64,000 nucleotides of DNA, taken from the NCBI RefSeq assembly GCF_002165135.1, contig NZ_NFZQ01000003.1, forward strand, positions 124,001-188,000. The letters run 5' to 3'. Below are positions 54,616 to 62,524 of the stretch, piece after piece. A model generated the notes under the pieces. It did no database searches and was not told the origin of the DNA. It saw nothing but the letters and a program-made list of their open reading frames with translations. The position numbers and the translations under genes were made by a program. This DNA is from Pseudomonas sp. SID14000 (GTDB taxonomy: Bacteria; Pseudomonadota; Gammaproteobacteria; Pseudomonadales; Pseudomonadaceae). The first letter of the stretch is position 1; the number at the start of each line of letters is the position of its first letter.

Positions 54616-56373
54616 ATGCCCATTTCCGTTCGCGCCCTGCGTCTGGGGCTGATCACCCTGCTGATCGTGCTGGGCACAGCCTTCAGCGCCGGCTGGGCCA
54701 TGCACCAGGCCAAGCGCCAGGCCATGGAAGACGACGCCCGGCGTGCCAGCCAGCAGCTGGGCCTGTACGCCAATGCCCTGCACACGCTGATCGACCGTTA
54801 CCGCGCCCTGCCCGCCGTGCTGGCGCTGGACCCGGAACTGATCGCCGCCCTGCGCGGCCCGGTCAGCGAACCGGTGCAGGACGCCCTGAATCGCAAGCTC
54901 GAACGCATCAATGGCGCCGCCAACTCCTCCACCCTCGAGCTGCTCGACCGCACCGGTTTGGCCATCGCCGCCAGCAACTGGCGGCTGCCCAGCAGCTACG
55001 TGGGCTCCAACTACGGTTTTCGCCCCTACTTCAAGCAAGCCCGCAGCCAGGGCAGTGGTCGCTTCTACGCCGTGGGCGTGACCAGTGGCGTGCCGGGCTA
55101 CTTCCTCGCCAGCGCGGTAAACGACGAGCATGGCCGCTTCCTCGGCGCCATGGTGGTGAAGCTGGAGTTCCCCGAACTGGAGCGCGAATGGCGCCAGGGC
55201 AGCGATATCCTGCTGGTCAGCGATGCCCGCGGCATCACCTTCATCGCCAACCAGGACGGCTGGCGCTACCGCGAACTGTTGCCACTCAGTGGTGCCGACC
55301 GTGCCGAACTGGCCGAAACCCGTCAGTACGACAAGCAACCGCTGGTGCCGCTGCAGCACCAGGTGCTGACCCGCTTTGCCGCCAACAGCACCCTCAGCCG
55401 CGTGCAAGGCCCGGAGGGCAGCGCCGAGTACCTGTGGGAAAGCCTGCCACTGGAGGGTGAAAACTGGACCTTGCATCTGCTGCGCAAGCCGCAGGTAGCC
55501 GCCGACGGTCGCAATGCCGCCCTCGGCGCCGCCGCCGTATGGCTGAGCCTGGTGTTCGCTGCGCTGTTCGTCAGCCAGCGCTTGCGCCTGGCCCGGCTGC
55601 GCCAGCGCAGCCGGGAGGAGCTCAAGCGTCAGGTCGAGGAGCGCACCCGCGAGCTGCGCACCGCCCAAGAGGGCCTGGTGCAATCGGCCAAGCTGGCCGC
55701 GCTGGGGCAGATGTCGGCAGCCATGGCCCATGAAATCAACCAGCCGCTGACCACTCAGCGCATGCAACTGGAAACCCTGCGCCTGCTGCTCGACCATGGC
55801 CGCCATGACGAAGCACGCCAGGCGCTGGAGCCGTTGGAGCAGATGCTCACGCGCATGGCCGCGCTCACCAGCCACCTGAAAACGTTTGCCCGCAACAGCC
55901 CGGTTGGCCTGCGCGAGCGCCTCGACCTGGCTACCGTGGTCGACCAGGCCCTGCACCTGCTGGAAGCGCGCATTCGTAGCGAAAAAGTGGAGGTAGCCCT
56001 GTACCTGGCGCGCCCGGCCTGGGTGCGCGGAGATGCCATTCGCCTGGAACAGGTGCTGATCAACCTGCTGCGCAATGCCCTCGACGCCATGGCCGACAAG
56101 CGCTACAAACGCCTGGAGATCCGCATCGAGCCCGACGGCGCGCTGTGGCGCCTTAGCGTGCTGGATTCGGGGGGCGGCATTGCCGAAGCCGACCTGGCCA
56201 AGGTCTTCGACCCGTTCTTCACCACCAAGCCGGTGGGCGAAGGCCTGGGCCTGGGCTTGGCTATTTCCTACGGCATCGTCCACGAGGCCGGTGGCCAGTT
56301 GCAGGCCGAAAACCTGCCCGGCGGCGCGCGCCTTAGCCTGACCCTGCCCCGTGACCTGGAGCCTGTATGTTGA
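54616..56373 (+). CDS. dctB: C4/C5-dicarboxylate sensor kinase, DctB/MifS-like
   Basis: This 585-residue inner-membrane sensor kinase has an N-terminal membrane segment (residues 9-29), a periplasmic dCache-type domain (about 40-295), a second membrane segment (about 302-322), a coiled linker (REELKRQVEERTRELRTAQEGL), phospho-acceptor H372 in MAHEINQPLTTQRMQLETL and an HATPase domain with G-box GEGLGLGLAISYGIV. The AHEINQPL pattern is typical of DctB-type kinases. It overlaps dctD by 7 bases. Either dicarboxylate or alpha-ketoglutarate (MifS-type) sensing is possible, given the transporter gene that follows. Confidence 0.92.
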   Translation: MPISVRALRLGLITLLIVLGTAFSAGWAMHQAKRQAMEDDARRASQQLGLYANALHTLIDRYRALPAVLALDPELIAALRGPVSEPVQDALNRKLERINGAANSSTLELLDRTGLAIAASNWRLPSSYVGSNYGFRPYFKQARSQGSGRFYAVGVTSGVPGYFLASAVNDEHGRFLGAMVVKLEFPELEREWRQGSDILLVSDARGITFIANQDGWRYRELLPLSGADRAELAETRQYDKQPLVPLQHQVLTRFAANSTLSRVQGPEGSAEYLWESLPLEGENWTLHLLRKPQVAADGRNAALGAAAVWLSLVFAALFVSQRLRLARLRQRSREELKRQVEERTRELRTAQEGLVQSAKLAALGQMSAAMAHEINQPLTTQRMQLETLRLLLDHGRHDEARQALEPLEQMLTRMAALTSHLKTFARNSPVGLRERLDLATVVDQALHLLEARIRSEKVEVALYLARPAWVRGDAIRLEQVLINLLRNALDAMADKRYKRLEIRIEPDGALWRLSVLDSGGGIAEADLAKVFDPFFTTKPVGEGLGLGLAISYGIVHEAGGQLQAENLPGGARLSLTLPRDLEPVC

Positions 56374-57701
56374 ATTCAGTGATCGTCGTCGATGATGAAG
56401 CCAGTATTCGAACAGCTGTCGAGCAATGGCTGAGCCTGTCTGGTTTCAGCGTGCAGCTGTTCGCCCGCGCCGAAGAGTGCCTGGCGCACCTGCCACGGCA
56501 CTTCCCCGGGGTGATCATCAGCGATGTGCGCATGCCGGGCATGGATGGCCTGCAATTGCTCGAACGCCTGCAGGCGGACGACCCCGACTTGCCGGTGATC
56601 CTGCTGACCGGCCACGGCGATGTGCCCATGGCGGTGGAAGCCATGCGCAGCGGGGCCTACGACTTCCTGGAAAAACCTTTCACCCCGCAGCACCTGCTGG
56701 GCAGCCTGCGCCGGGCCCTGGAAAAGCGCCAGCTGGTGCTGGAAAACCGCCGGCTGCACGAGCAGGCCGACCTCAAGTCACGCCTGGAAAGCACGCTACT
56801 GGGCATGTCCCAAGGCCTGCAACAGCTGCGCCGGCAAGTGCTGGACCTGGCCAGCCTGCCGGTCAATGTGCTGATCCGTGGCGAAACCGGCAGTGGCAAG
56901 GAGCGCGTGGCGCGCTGCCTGCACGATTTTGGTCCGCGCGCCAGCAAGCCCTTCGTCGCCCTCAACTGTGCAGCCATCCCCGAATCACTGTTCGAGGCTG
57001 AGCTGTTCGGCCATGAAAGCGGCGCCTTTACCGGCGCCCAGGGCAAGCGCATCGGCAAGCTGGAGTACGCCAACGGTGGCACGGTGTTCCTCGACGAAAT
57101 CGAGAGCATGCCACTGGCGCAGCAAGCCAAGCTGTTGCGGGTGATCCAGGAGCAGAAGCTCGAGCGGCTGGGGGCCAACCAGAGTATTGCTGTCGACCTG
57201 CGCATCATTGCCGCGACCAAGCCCGATCTGCTTGAGGAAGCCCGCGCCGGGCGCTTCCGCGAAGACCTTGCCTATCGCCTGAACGTGGCCGAGTTGCGCC
57301 TGGCGCCTTTGCGGGAGCGGCGTGAGGACATTCCACTGCTGTTCGAGCACTTTGCCCGTGCCGCTGGCGAAAAGCTTGGCCGTGAGGCCCCGCCGCTGTC
57401 GGGCGCTCAACTGGCGCAGTTGCTGTCGCACGACTGGCCGGGCAACGTGCGTGAGCTGGCCAATGCGGCGGAACGCCATGCATTGGGGCTGGGCGCGCCG
57501 AACATCGAGGTGGCGCCTGCCGGGCAGTCGCTGGGCGAGCAGATGGAGGCGTTCGAGGCGCAATGTCTGCGCGCGGCGCTGCGCCAGCATGGGGGTGAGA
57601 TCAAGGCAGTGATGGAGGCCTTGCAACTGCCACGGCGCACGCTGAACGAGAAGATGCAGCGGCATGGTTTGATACGCGAGGAATTTGTAGGGCGCAAATG
57701 A
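56367..57701 (+). CDS. dctD: Sigma-54-dependent response regulator, DctD/MifR-like
   Basis: This 444-residue NtrC-family activator has a receiver with phospho-acceptor D53 (ISDVRMPGMDG) and an AAA+ domain with Walker A GETGSGKE (172-179) and the sigma-54 contact loop GAFTGA (219-224). Walker B is the GGTVFLDEIESMP segment, and the C-terminal Fis-type helix-turn-helix is AVMEALQLPRRTLNEKMQRHGL. It overlaps dctB. The sigma-54 promoter upstream of the next gene is a logical target. Confidence 0.95.
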   Translation: MLNSVIVVDDEASIRTAVEQWLSLSGFSVQLFARAEECLAHLPRHFPGVIISDVRMPGMDGLQLLERLQADDPDLPVILLTGHGDVPMAVEAMRSGAYDFLEKPFTPQHLLGSLRRALEKRQLVLENRRLHEQADLKSRLESTLLGMSQGLQQLRRQVLDLASLPVNVLIRGETGSGKERVARCLHDFGPRASKPFVALNCAAIPESLFEAELFGHESGAFTGAQGKRIGKLEYANGGTVFLDEIESMPLAQQAKLLRVIQEQKLERLGANQSIAVDLRIIAATKPDLLEEARAGRFREDLAYRLNVAELRLAPLRERREDIPLLFEHFARAAGEKLGREAPPLSGAQLAQLLSHDWPGNVRELANAAERHALGLGAPNIEVAPAGQSLGEQMEAFEAQCLRAALRQHGGEIKAVMEALQLPRRTLNEKMQRHGLIREEFVGRK

Positions 57702-57778
57702 GCGGAAATCCGCTTATCGCACCCAGCCAATAAGCAAAGAACCGCTCATAAACAAGATTTTTTTGGGCTGCGTTGCAG

Positions 57779-57868
57779 CCCTTCGCGGGCACGCCCGCTT
57801 CCACAGAGAAACGCAACGAGTCAGGCGTCCCGCGGTCCCTGTGGGAGCGGGCGTGCCCGCGAAGGGCG
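57779..57868. repeat. REP pair (inverted), GGGCACGCCC variant
   Basis: Inverted REP units (about 57779-57806 and 57838-57868) lie between dctD and the MFS gene, upstream of its sigma-54 promoter. Confidence 0.86.
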
Positions 57869-57902
57869 CAAGCCGCCCCCATCTGGATCACTCCGCACCC
57901 AT

Positions 57903-57919
57903 TTGGCACACCTTCTGCA
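57903..57919 (+). promoter_or_regulatory. Sigma-54 promoter of the MFS transporter gene
   Basis: The sequence TTGGCACACCTTCTGCA has GG and GC doublets 10 bases apart, matching the -24/-12 consensus (TGGCAC-N5-TTGCW). It lies 60 bases before the MFS start codon and just after dctD, which encodes a sigma-54 activator. Confidence 0.8.
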
Positions 57920-57978
57920 ATTACCTGTGCAAGCTGCGCCAAGGCGCGCTCCACAAAAACAACGAGAAGGTATCCCTG

Positions 57979-59298
57979 ATGGATAATGCCACCTCCCTGC
58001 CCACCGGGGCGGCCACCGCGCCTGCCGCAGAAAAAACCACCGCCAGCCGTCTGAAGTCGATCTTCAGCGGGTCCATCGGCAACATGGTCGAATGGTACGA
58101 CTGGTACGTCTACGCCGCATTCTCGCTGTACTTCGCCAAGGCCTTCTTCCCCGCCGGCGACTCTACCGCACAATTGCTCAATACCGCCGCGATCTTCGCC
58201 GTGGGCTTCCTCATGCGCCCGATCGGTGGCTGGCTGATGGGCCTGTACGCCGACCGCAAAGGCCGCAAAGCCGCATTGATGGCCTCGGTACTGCTGATGT
58301 GCGCAGGCTCGCTGGTCATCGCCCTGACCCCGGGTTACGAAACCATCGGCGTCGCCGCGCCGATCCTGCTGGTCATCGCACGCCTGATGCAGGGCCTGTC
58401 GGTGGGCGGTGAATACGGCACCTCGGCCACCTACCTGAGTGAAATGGCCAGCAAGGACCGCCGTGGCTTCTTCTCCAGCTTCCAGTACGTGACCCTGATC
58501 TCCGGTCAGCTCATCGCCCTGGCGGTATTGATCGTCCTGCAACAGACCCTGACCACAGAGCAGCTGTATGCCTGGGGCTGGCGCGTACCGTTCGTGATCG
58601 GTGCGCTGTGCGCCGTGGTGGCCCTGTACCTGCGTCGCGGCATGGAAGAAACCGCCTCCTTCACCAAGAAGGAAAAGGCCAAGGAAAGCCTGATGCGCAC
58701 CCTGCTGCGCCACCCCAAGGAGCTGATGACCGTGGTCGGCCTGACCATGGGCGGCACCCTGGCCTTCTACACCTACACCACCTACATGCAGAAGTACCTG
58801 GTCAACACCGTAGGCATGAGCATCAGCGACTCGACCACCATCTCGGCCGCCACGCTGTTCCTGTTCATGTGCCTGCAACCAGTGATCGGTGGCCTGTCCG
58901 ACAAGATCGGTCGGCGCCCGATCCTGATCGCCTTCGGCGTGCTCGGCACCCTGTTCACCGTACCGATCCTCAGCACCCTGCACACCATCCAGACCTGGTG
59001 GGGCGCGTTCTTCCTGATCATGGCGGCGCTGATCATCGTCAGTGGCTATACCTCGATCAACGCCGTGGTCAAAGCCGAGCTGTTCCCCACTGAAATCCGC
59101 GCCCTGGGCGTGGGCCTGCCGTACGCCCTGACCGTGTCGATCTTCGGCGGCACCGCCGAGTACGTGGCCCTGTGGTTCAAGAGCGCGGGCATGGAGAGCG
59201 GCTTCTACTGGTACGTCACCGCCTGCATCGCCTGCTCGCTGCTGGTTTACGCGACCATGAAGGACACCAAGCAGCACTCGCGGATTACCACTGAGTGA
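57979..59298 (+). CDS. kgtP: MFS alpha-ketoglutarate/dicarboxylate permease (KgtP-like)
   Basis: This 439-residue major-facilitator permease of the metabolite:H+ symporter family has 12 membrane segments. It starts with SGSIGNMVEWYDWYVYAAFSLYFAKAFF, the KgtP/ShiA/ProP hallmark, followed by GGWLMGLYADRKGRKAAL and RLMQGLSVGGEYGTSATYL. The likely substrate is alpha-ketoglutarate or a related dicarboxylate, by resemblance and by the dctBD neighbours. ATG 57979 has GAGAAGG upstream. Expression probably depends on DctD and sigma-54. A strong terminator follows. Confidence 0.9.
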   Translation: MDNATSLPTGAATAPAAEKTTASRLKSIFSGSIGNMVEWYDWYVYAAFSLYFAKAFFPAGDSTAQLLNTAAIFAVGFLMRPIGGWLMGLYADRKGRKAALMASVLLMCAGSLVIALTPGYETIGVAAPILLVIARLMQGLSVGGEYGTSATYLSEMASKDRRGFFSSFQYVTLISGQLIALAVLIVLQQTLTTEQLYAWGWRVPFVIGALCAVVALYLRRGMEETASFTKKEKAKESLMRTLLRHPKELMTVVGLTMGGTLAFYTYTTYMQKYLVNTVGMSISDSTTISAATLFLFMCLQPVIGGLSDKIGRRPILIAFGVLGTLFTVPILSTLHTIQTWWGAFFLIMAALIIVSGYTSINAVVKAELFPTEIRALGVGLPYALTVSIFGGTAEYVALWFKSAGMESGFYWYVTACIACSLLVYATMKDTKQHSRITTE

Positions 59299-59320
59299 GT
59301 GTGAGCTTGCGGTAATCAAG

Positions 59321-59351
59321 AAGGGCGCCCCGTTTTCGGGGCGCCTTTTTT
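59321..59351 (+). terminator. Rho-independent terminator after kgtP
   Basis: A GGCGCCCCG/CGGGGCGCC stem with loop TTTT is followed by a run of six T, 22 bases past the kgtP stop. Confidence 0.92.
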
Positions 59352-59483
59352 CATACATGCGAATGCGTCATGCAATCCAGGTGTACGGTTTGAGGGCTCC
59401 AGCGCATGCGAGACGCACCGCGCGGACGGCGCTCGATTTCAGCAACAGCGCAAACATCAAGCCATACCTCCGAAGCCTTCTGA

Positions 59484-59546
59484 TGAGCCGATTAGAAATC
59501 CTATTCGGCTCACCATGTGAGCCGAATAGCCCAATTAATCGGCTCA
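59484..59546. promoter_or_regulatory. Four alternating half-sites at 17-bp pitch
   Basis: The half-sites TGAGCCGATTAG, CTATTCGGCTCA, TGAGCCGAATAG and TTAATCGGCTCA start at 59484, 59501, 59518 and 59535, exactly 17 bases apart and alternating in orientation. Sites 2 and 3 form a perfect palindrome, and sites 1 and 4 a near-perfect outer one. This looks like a cooperative repressor operator or recombination site. The 5' flank (about 59415-59445) has a remnant of the GC-rich REP type seen after nadB. Confidence 0.75.
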
Positions 59547-59565
59547 CTGGTATCGGAAAGCAGGC

Positions 59566-60318
59566 TCAGGACATCTCCAACGCCTGACGCGGCTCACGAC
59601 GCTGGTACCAGGTGGCCATCAACACCAGTACCAGCAACACCCCGCCCAACACTGCCGAAGAGCCGACCGTGCCGAAGTCCAGGCCGCCCTTCTCATGGGG
59701 TTTGGTGAGGAAGTCGCCCAAGGTGGCACCGAACGGCCGGGTGAGCACAAACGCGACCCAGAACAACACCACGCCAGGGATGCGTGTCCAGTAGCGGGCC
59801 ACCACTACCAAGGCGATAGCACTGCCGATCAGCAGTGCACCACCGGCAAAACCGAGCCCCGAGTCATCGGCCAGGTAATCGCCCAGTGCGGTGCCGAGGG
59901 TGTTGGAAAACAGGATCGCAACCCAGTAGAACAATTCGCCCGTGCGGTTCTTGATGCGGGTTACATCCAGCGGGTTGCCGCTCAGGCGCCACACCAGGAA
60001 GGTCAGCAGCAGGATGCCGATGAGAATGGCCGCCCCAGCGGCATAGCCCAGGCCCAGGGTGCGGTCCATGAAGTCGGACATGGTGGTGCCGGCAGTGCTG
60101 GTGGAGAGGATCACCAGCCAGTACAGCATCGGGTGGTAGCGGCGCGAGTACAGCTGGCCGAGCAAGGTCAGCAGGAACACGCTGATAAGCAGCAACGAAC
60201 TGAGGGCATAGCCGATGTTCAGGGTCATCGACAGCAAATCCCCCGCCGTTTCGCCAAGGGTGGTAGCGCAGATCTTCATGACCCAGAAGGCCAAGGTGAT
60301 TTGCGGAAGTTTGTTCAT
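59566..60318 (-). CDS. Four-repeat membrane protein (COG4705-like)
   Basis: This 250-residue polytopic membrane protein is built from four related units. Each has a hydrophobic helix followed by a T-x-G-x-x-x-x-D motif: TTLGETAGDLLS, STAGTTMSDFMD, NTLGTALGDYLA and RPFGATLGDFLT. It resembles the COG4705 family of uncharacterised membrane-anchored proteins. The repeated Thr/Gly/Asp motif suggests a small channel or ion/metal transporter, which is inference. It starts at ATG 60318 and is divergent from the repeat-peptide gene. Confidence 0.8.
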   Translation of the reverse strand: MNKLPQITLAFWVMKICATTLGETAGDLLSMTLNIGYALSSLLLISVFLLTLLGQLYSRRYHPMLYWLVILSTSTAGTTMSDFMDRTLGLGYAAGAAILIGILLLTFLVWRLSGNPLDVTRIKNRTGELFYWVAILFSNTLGTALGDYLADDSGLGFAGGALLIGSAIALVVVARYWTRIPGVVLFWVAFVLTRPFGATLGDFLTKPHEKGGLDFGTVGSSAVLGGVLLVLVLMATWYQRREPRQALEMS

Positions 60319-60662
60319 TGTTGTGCCGCTCCGGTTTGAGGTGCGGCGATGGTGCTGAGCAGCATTTGAAAAATCGGTTGGTGATGTATGAAAAATGCGT
60401 TCAGCAGCCTTCAATGACAGATTTTTCATCCTTAACGCCCCATTAATTCCACCGCCTCAAGCTGAAATGGCTGGCAGAACGTCGGCGCATGGGCGGACAC
60501 ATCCTGAGCCAGAACCGCTGCCCGAGCCACAAGATGCACGCCAATATACATCGAATAATTCGATTTTTAAGCACTACTATTTGCGCTTTTTAATCAAATT
60601 AATCGGCGTAGGATTAAACCCATAGAAACAAAACAACCTCAAAAACCCCTGGAGCAACGACC
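60319..60662. promoter_or_regulatory. Divergent control region with ATCGAAT palindrome
   Basis: This 344-base AT-rich gap lies between the four-repeat membrane gene and the repeat-peptide gene. It contains the perfect palindrome ATCGAAT-A-ATTCGAT (60550-60564), about 100 bases before the repeat-peptide start, a plausible operator of LysR type (T-N11-A). The ribosome site GGAG lies 8 bases before ATG 60663. No gene is seen. Confidence 0.55.
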
Positions 60663-60989
60663 ATGAAAAACAAACTGATCCTCACCCTGGCCCTCTCGGT
60701 TTTCGCTGCTGGCGCCTTCGCCGAAGATGGCTTCAACCGCACCAACGCCCACGCCTTCGCAGCGACCCAGAGCCAATCCGCTGCCTACGCTGAAGATGGC
60801 TTCGACCGTACCGGTGGCCAGCGCTTCGCCGAAGACGGTTTCGACCGCACCGGTGGCCAACGCTTCGCCGAAGACGGTTTCGACCGCACCGGTGGCCAAC
60901 GCTTCGCCGAAGACGGTTTCGACCGCACCGGTGGCCAACGCTTCGCCGAAGATGGCTTCGACCGCACCAACGCCAATCGCATCAGCTGA
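60663..60989 (+). CDS. Secreted tandem-repeat peptide precursor-like protein
   Basis: This 108-residue protein has a clear signal peptide (MKNKLILTLALSVFAAGAFA, cleavage after residue 20), so mature protein starts EDGFNRTN. The mature chain is six EDGF(N/D)RT units. Four consecutive 13-residue repeats AEDGFDRTGGQRF (residues 43-94) follow a spacer AHAFAATQSQSAAYA, and the chain ends AEDGFDRTNANRIS. Each unit starts with A-E-D after an aromatic-alanine pair that mimics the signal-peptidase site. It has no cysteines and no enzymatic motif. Similar short repeat proteins in pseudomonads have, I believe, been labelled phage-infection proteins; the function is unknown. Confidence 0.88.
   Translation: MKNKLILTLALSVFAAGAFAEDGFNRTNAHAFAATQSQSAAYAEDGFDRTGGQRFAEDGFDRTGGQRFAEDGFDRTGGQRFAEDGFDRTGGQRFAEDGFDRTNANRIS
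60789..60968 (+). repeat. 39-bp in-frame tandem repeat
   Basis: Four 39-bp units (60789-60944) followed by a partial unit encode AEDGFDRTGGQRF. Units 2-4 are identical at all 39 positions, and unit 1 differs by five silent changes, indicating recent expansion and likely copy-number variation between strains. Confidence 0.93.
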
Positions 60990-61007
60990 TCTCTGATGCG
61001 AGCTCCC

Positions 61008-61027
61008 AGCCCGGCCTCGGCCGGGCT
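61008..61027 (+). terminator. Hairpin after the repeat-peptide gene
   Basis: AGCCCGGCC/GGCCGGGCT forms a 9-bp stem 18 bases past the stop. The following TGATCATTT is only weakly T-rich. Confidence 0.6.
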
Positions 61028-61107
61028 TGATCATTTGCAGGCGAGCACAGGCTTGGCACACTAGGCGCCTCGTTAATCAGGAGGTAGGGCCAGCCAGCCC
61101 AGCACAG

Positions 61108-61713
61108 ATGTATTACTACGAACCCGCCAAAGGCCACGGCCTGCCCCACGACCCGTTCAACGCCATCGTCGGCCCCCGCCCTATCGGCTGGATTTCCTCA
61201 CAGGACCGCGAAGGCCGCCTGAACCTGGCGCCCTACAGCTTCTTCAACGCCTTCAACTACATCCCGCCGATCATTGGCTTCTGCAGTGTCGGGCGCAAAG
61301 ACAGCCTGAACAACATCGAACAGACCGGAGAGTTCGTCTGGAACCTGGCCACACGCCCGCTGGCCGAGCAGATGAACCAGAGCTGCGCACCGGTTGCAGC
61401 CGAGATAAACGAATTCGAGTTGAGCGGCCTCACTGCCACACCGTCGCGCGTTGTCAACGTGCCACGTGTCGGCGAAACCCCGGTGGCCTTCGAGTGCAAG
61501 GTCAGCCAGATCGTCCAGCTCAAGCGGGCCGACCAGGAACTGGTGCCCAGCTGGCTGATCCTGGGTGAAGTGGTGGCGGTGCACATTGCCGAGTACCTGT
61601 TGAAGAACGGCATCTACGATACCGCTGCCGCCGAGCCGATCCTGCGTGGCGGTGGCCCGGCGGACTATTTCGAGCTGGGCAACCTGTTCAAGATGGCCAG
61701 GCCGCCGGCCTGA
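61108..61713 (+). CDS. Flavin reductase-domain protein
   Basis: This 201-residue FMN-binding split-barrel protein of the flavin-reductase-like family starts YYEPAKGHGLPHDPFNAIVGPRPIGWISS, with the FMN-binding segment RLNLAPYSFFNAFNYIPPIIGF. It probably reduces flavin with NAD(P)H to feed a partner monooxygenase, or acts alone as an oxidoreductase. ATG 61108 is used; the best AGGAGG lies about 25 bases upstream, too far to be certain. The frame is open upstream without another clear start. Confidence 0.87.
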   Translation: MYYYEPAKGHGLPHDPFNAIVGPRPIGWISSQDREGRLNLAPYSFFNAFNYIPPIIGFCSVGRKDSLNNIEQTGEFVWNLATRPLAEQMNQSCAPVAAEINEFELSGLTATPSRVVNVPRVGETPVAFECKVSQIVQLKRADQELVPSWLILGEVVAVHIAEYLLKNGIYDTAAAEPILRGGGPADYFELGNLFKMARPPA

Positions 61714-61947
61714 TCACCAGATCAGCTCACCTTCTTCGCTGACGCCCTGCAGGCGTTGCAGCTCGGCCGTGGCCGCTTCGTCGGCGGCCACGGCGCCTTT
61801 GAACACCTGCCCGTCGAGAATCTTGTGGAAGCGCGGCGCGCCGCCCATACCCAGGGCCTTGACCGCGATGGCCGCGTTGTAGCCGCCGCCTTCCACCGGA
61901 ACCATCGCCGAAACCGCTTCGAAATGCGGGAACTCCCTACGTGCCAT
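61714..61947 (-). CDS. Small conserved hypothetical protein
   Basis: This 77-residue protein (MARREFPHFEAVSAMVPVEGGG start) has an acidic C-terminal half ending EGELIW. No domain is recognised. It is convergent with the flavin reductase gene, whose stop it abuts. ATG 61947 was chosen because the region before it lacks a better start; the frame is open to 61995. The even codon usage fits the local genes, so it is probably real. Confidence 0.6.
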   Translation of the reverse strand: MARREFPHFEAVSAMVPVEGGGYNAAIAVKALGMGGAPRFHKILDGQVFKGAVAADEAATAELQRLQGVSEEGELIW

Positions 61948-62028
61948 GTTGCTATCTACCTGGTTGATCAAGGGGCAGCATCTTACCCTAATCACCTGTA
62001 CCGGCCCTATCGCCGGTAGGTCGATAGA

Positions 62029-62322
62029 TCAATCAAAGGTATGCAAGTCCAGGCTACTGACCACCTGTGCCTGCACCAACTCACCAAACACCTCCAGCGT
62101 CGGCGAAGCAAAGTACCCACTCATCGCCTGCTGGTCCTGCCAGCTACCACTGAGCAACCACAGATCAGCATCAGCCTGCGAACGCTGCACCGTGAAACTC
62201 AGGCAGCCCGGTGCCCGCAATGAGGGCTCGAGCAGGTCACGCAGGCGCGCGCCCAGCTCTGCCGAGCGCCCGCTGCTGGCACGAATGAAAGCAAGGTGGG
62301 TGACCGGTTGTGTCGTGGTCAT
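62029..62322 (-). CDS. Antibiotic biosynthesis monooxygenase (ABM) domain protein
   Basis: This 97-residue dimeric alpha/beta barrel protein of the ABM superfamily has VTHLAFIRASSGRSAELGARLRDLLEPS, then APGCLSFTVQRSQADADLWLLSGSWQDQQAM and the C-terminal strand. Such small proteins act as heme-degrading or quinol monooxygenases, or as detoxifying enzymes; the substrate here is unknown. It starts at ATG 62322, divergent from the AraC gene, with a large palindrome between them. Confidence 0.85.
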   Translation of the reverse strand: MTTTQPVTHLAFIRASSGRSAELGARLRDLLEPSLRAPGCLSFTVQRSQADADLWLLSGSWQDQQAMSGYFASPTLEVFGELVQAQVVSSLDLHTFD

Positions 62323-62405
62323 TGCACAATCTCCTTGAAGCAGGCGGACGGAAAAACCAGGGTGCCAAGGTTAGGGCCTCACCCGCGCGACGCGTTAGGC
62401 CATTA

Positions 62406-62461
62406 CTGCACGCCGATTGCCTGATCCTGCAGCGCGGCAGGATCAGGCAATCGGCGTGCAG
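62406..62461. repeat. Perfect palindrome with 25-bp arms
   Basis: Arms 62406-62430 and 62437-62461 are perfectly complementary around the 6-base loop AGCGCG. The arms read CTGCACGCCGATTGCC... and its complement. It lies between two divergent genes, the ABM gene and the AraC gene, and could be a terminator-type hairpin, operator or cruciform. Confidence 0.9.
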
Positions 62462-62524
62462 CTTTTGACTAGCGCCCCTCATTGCCCAAACCTATGCTGC
62501 GTCGGTCAGCAGAGGAAAGCCATC

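Noticed and set aside
60789..60968. CRISPR-like array from the 39-bp repeats
   Set aside because: The repeats are contiguous with no spacers and lie in frame inside a signal-peptide-bearing gene.
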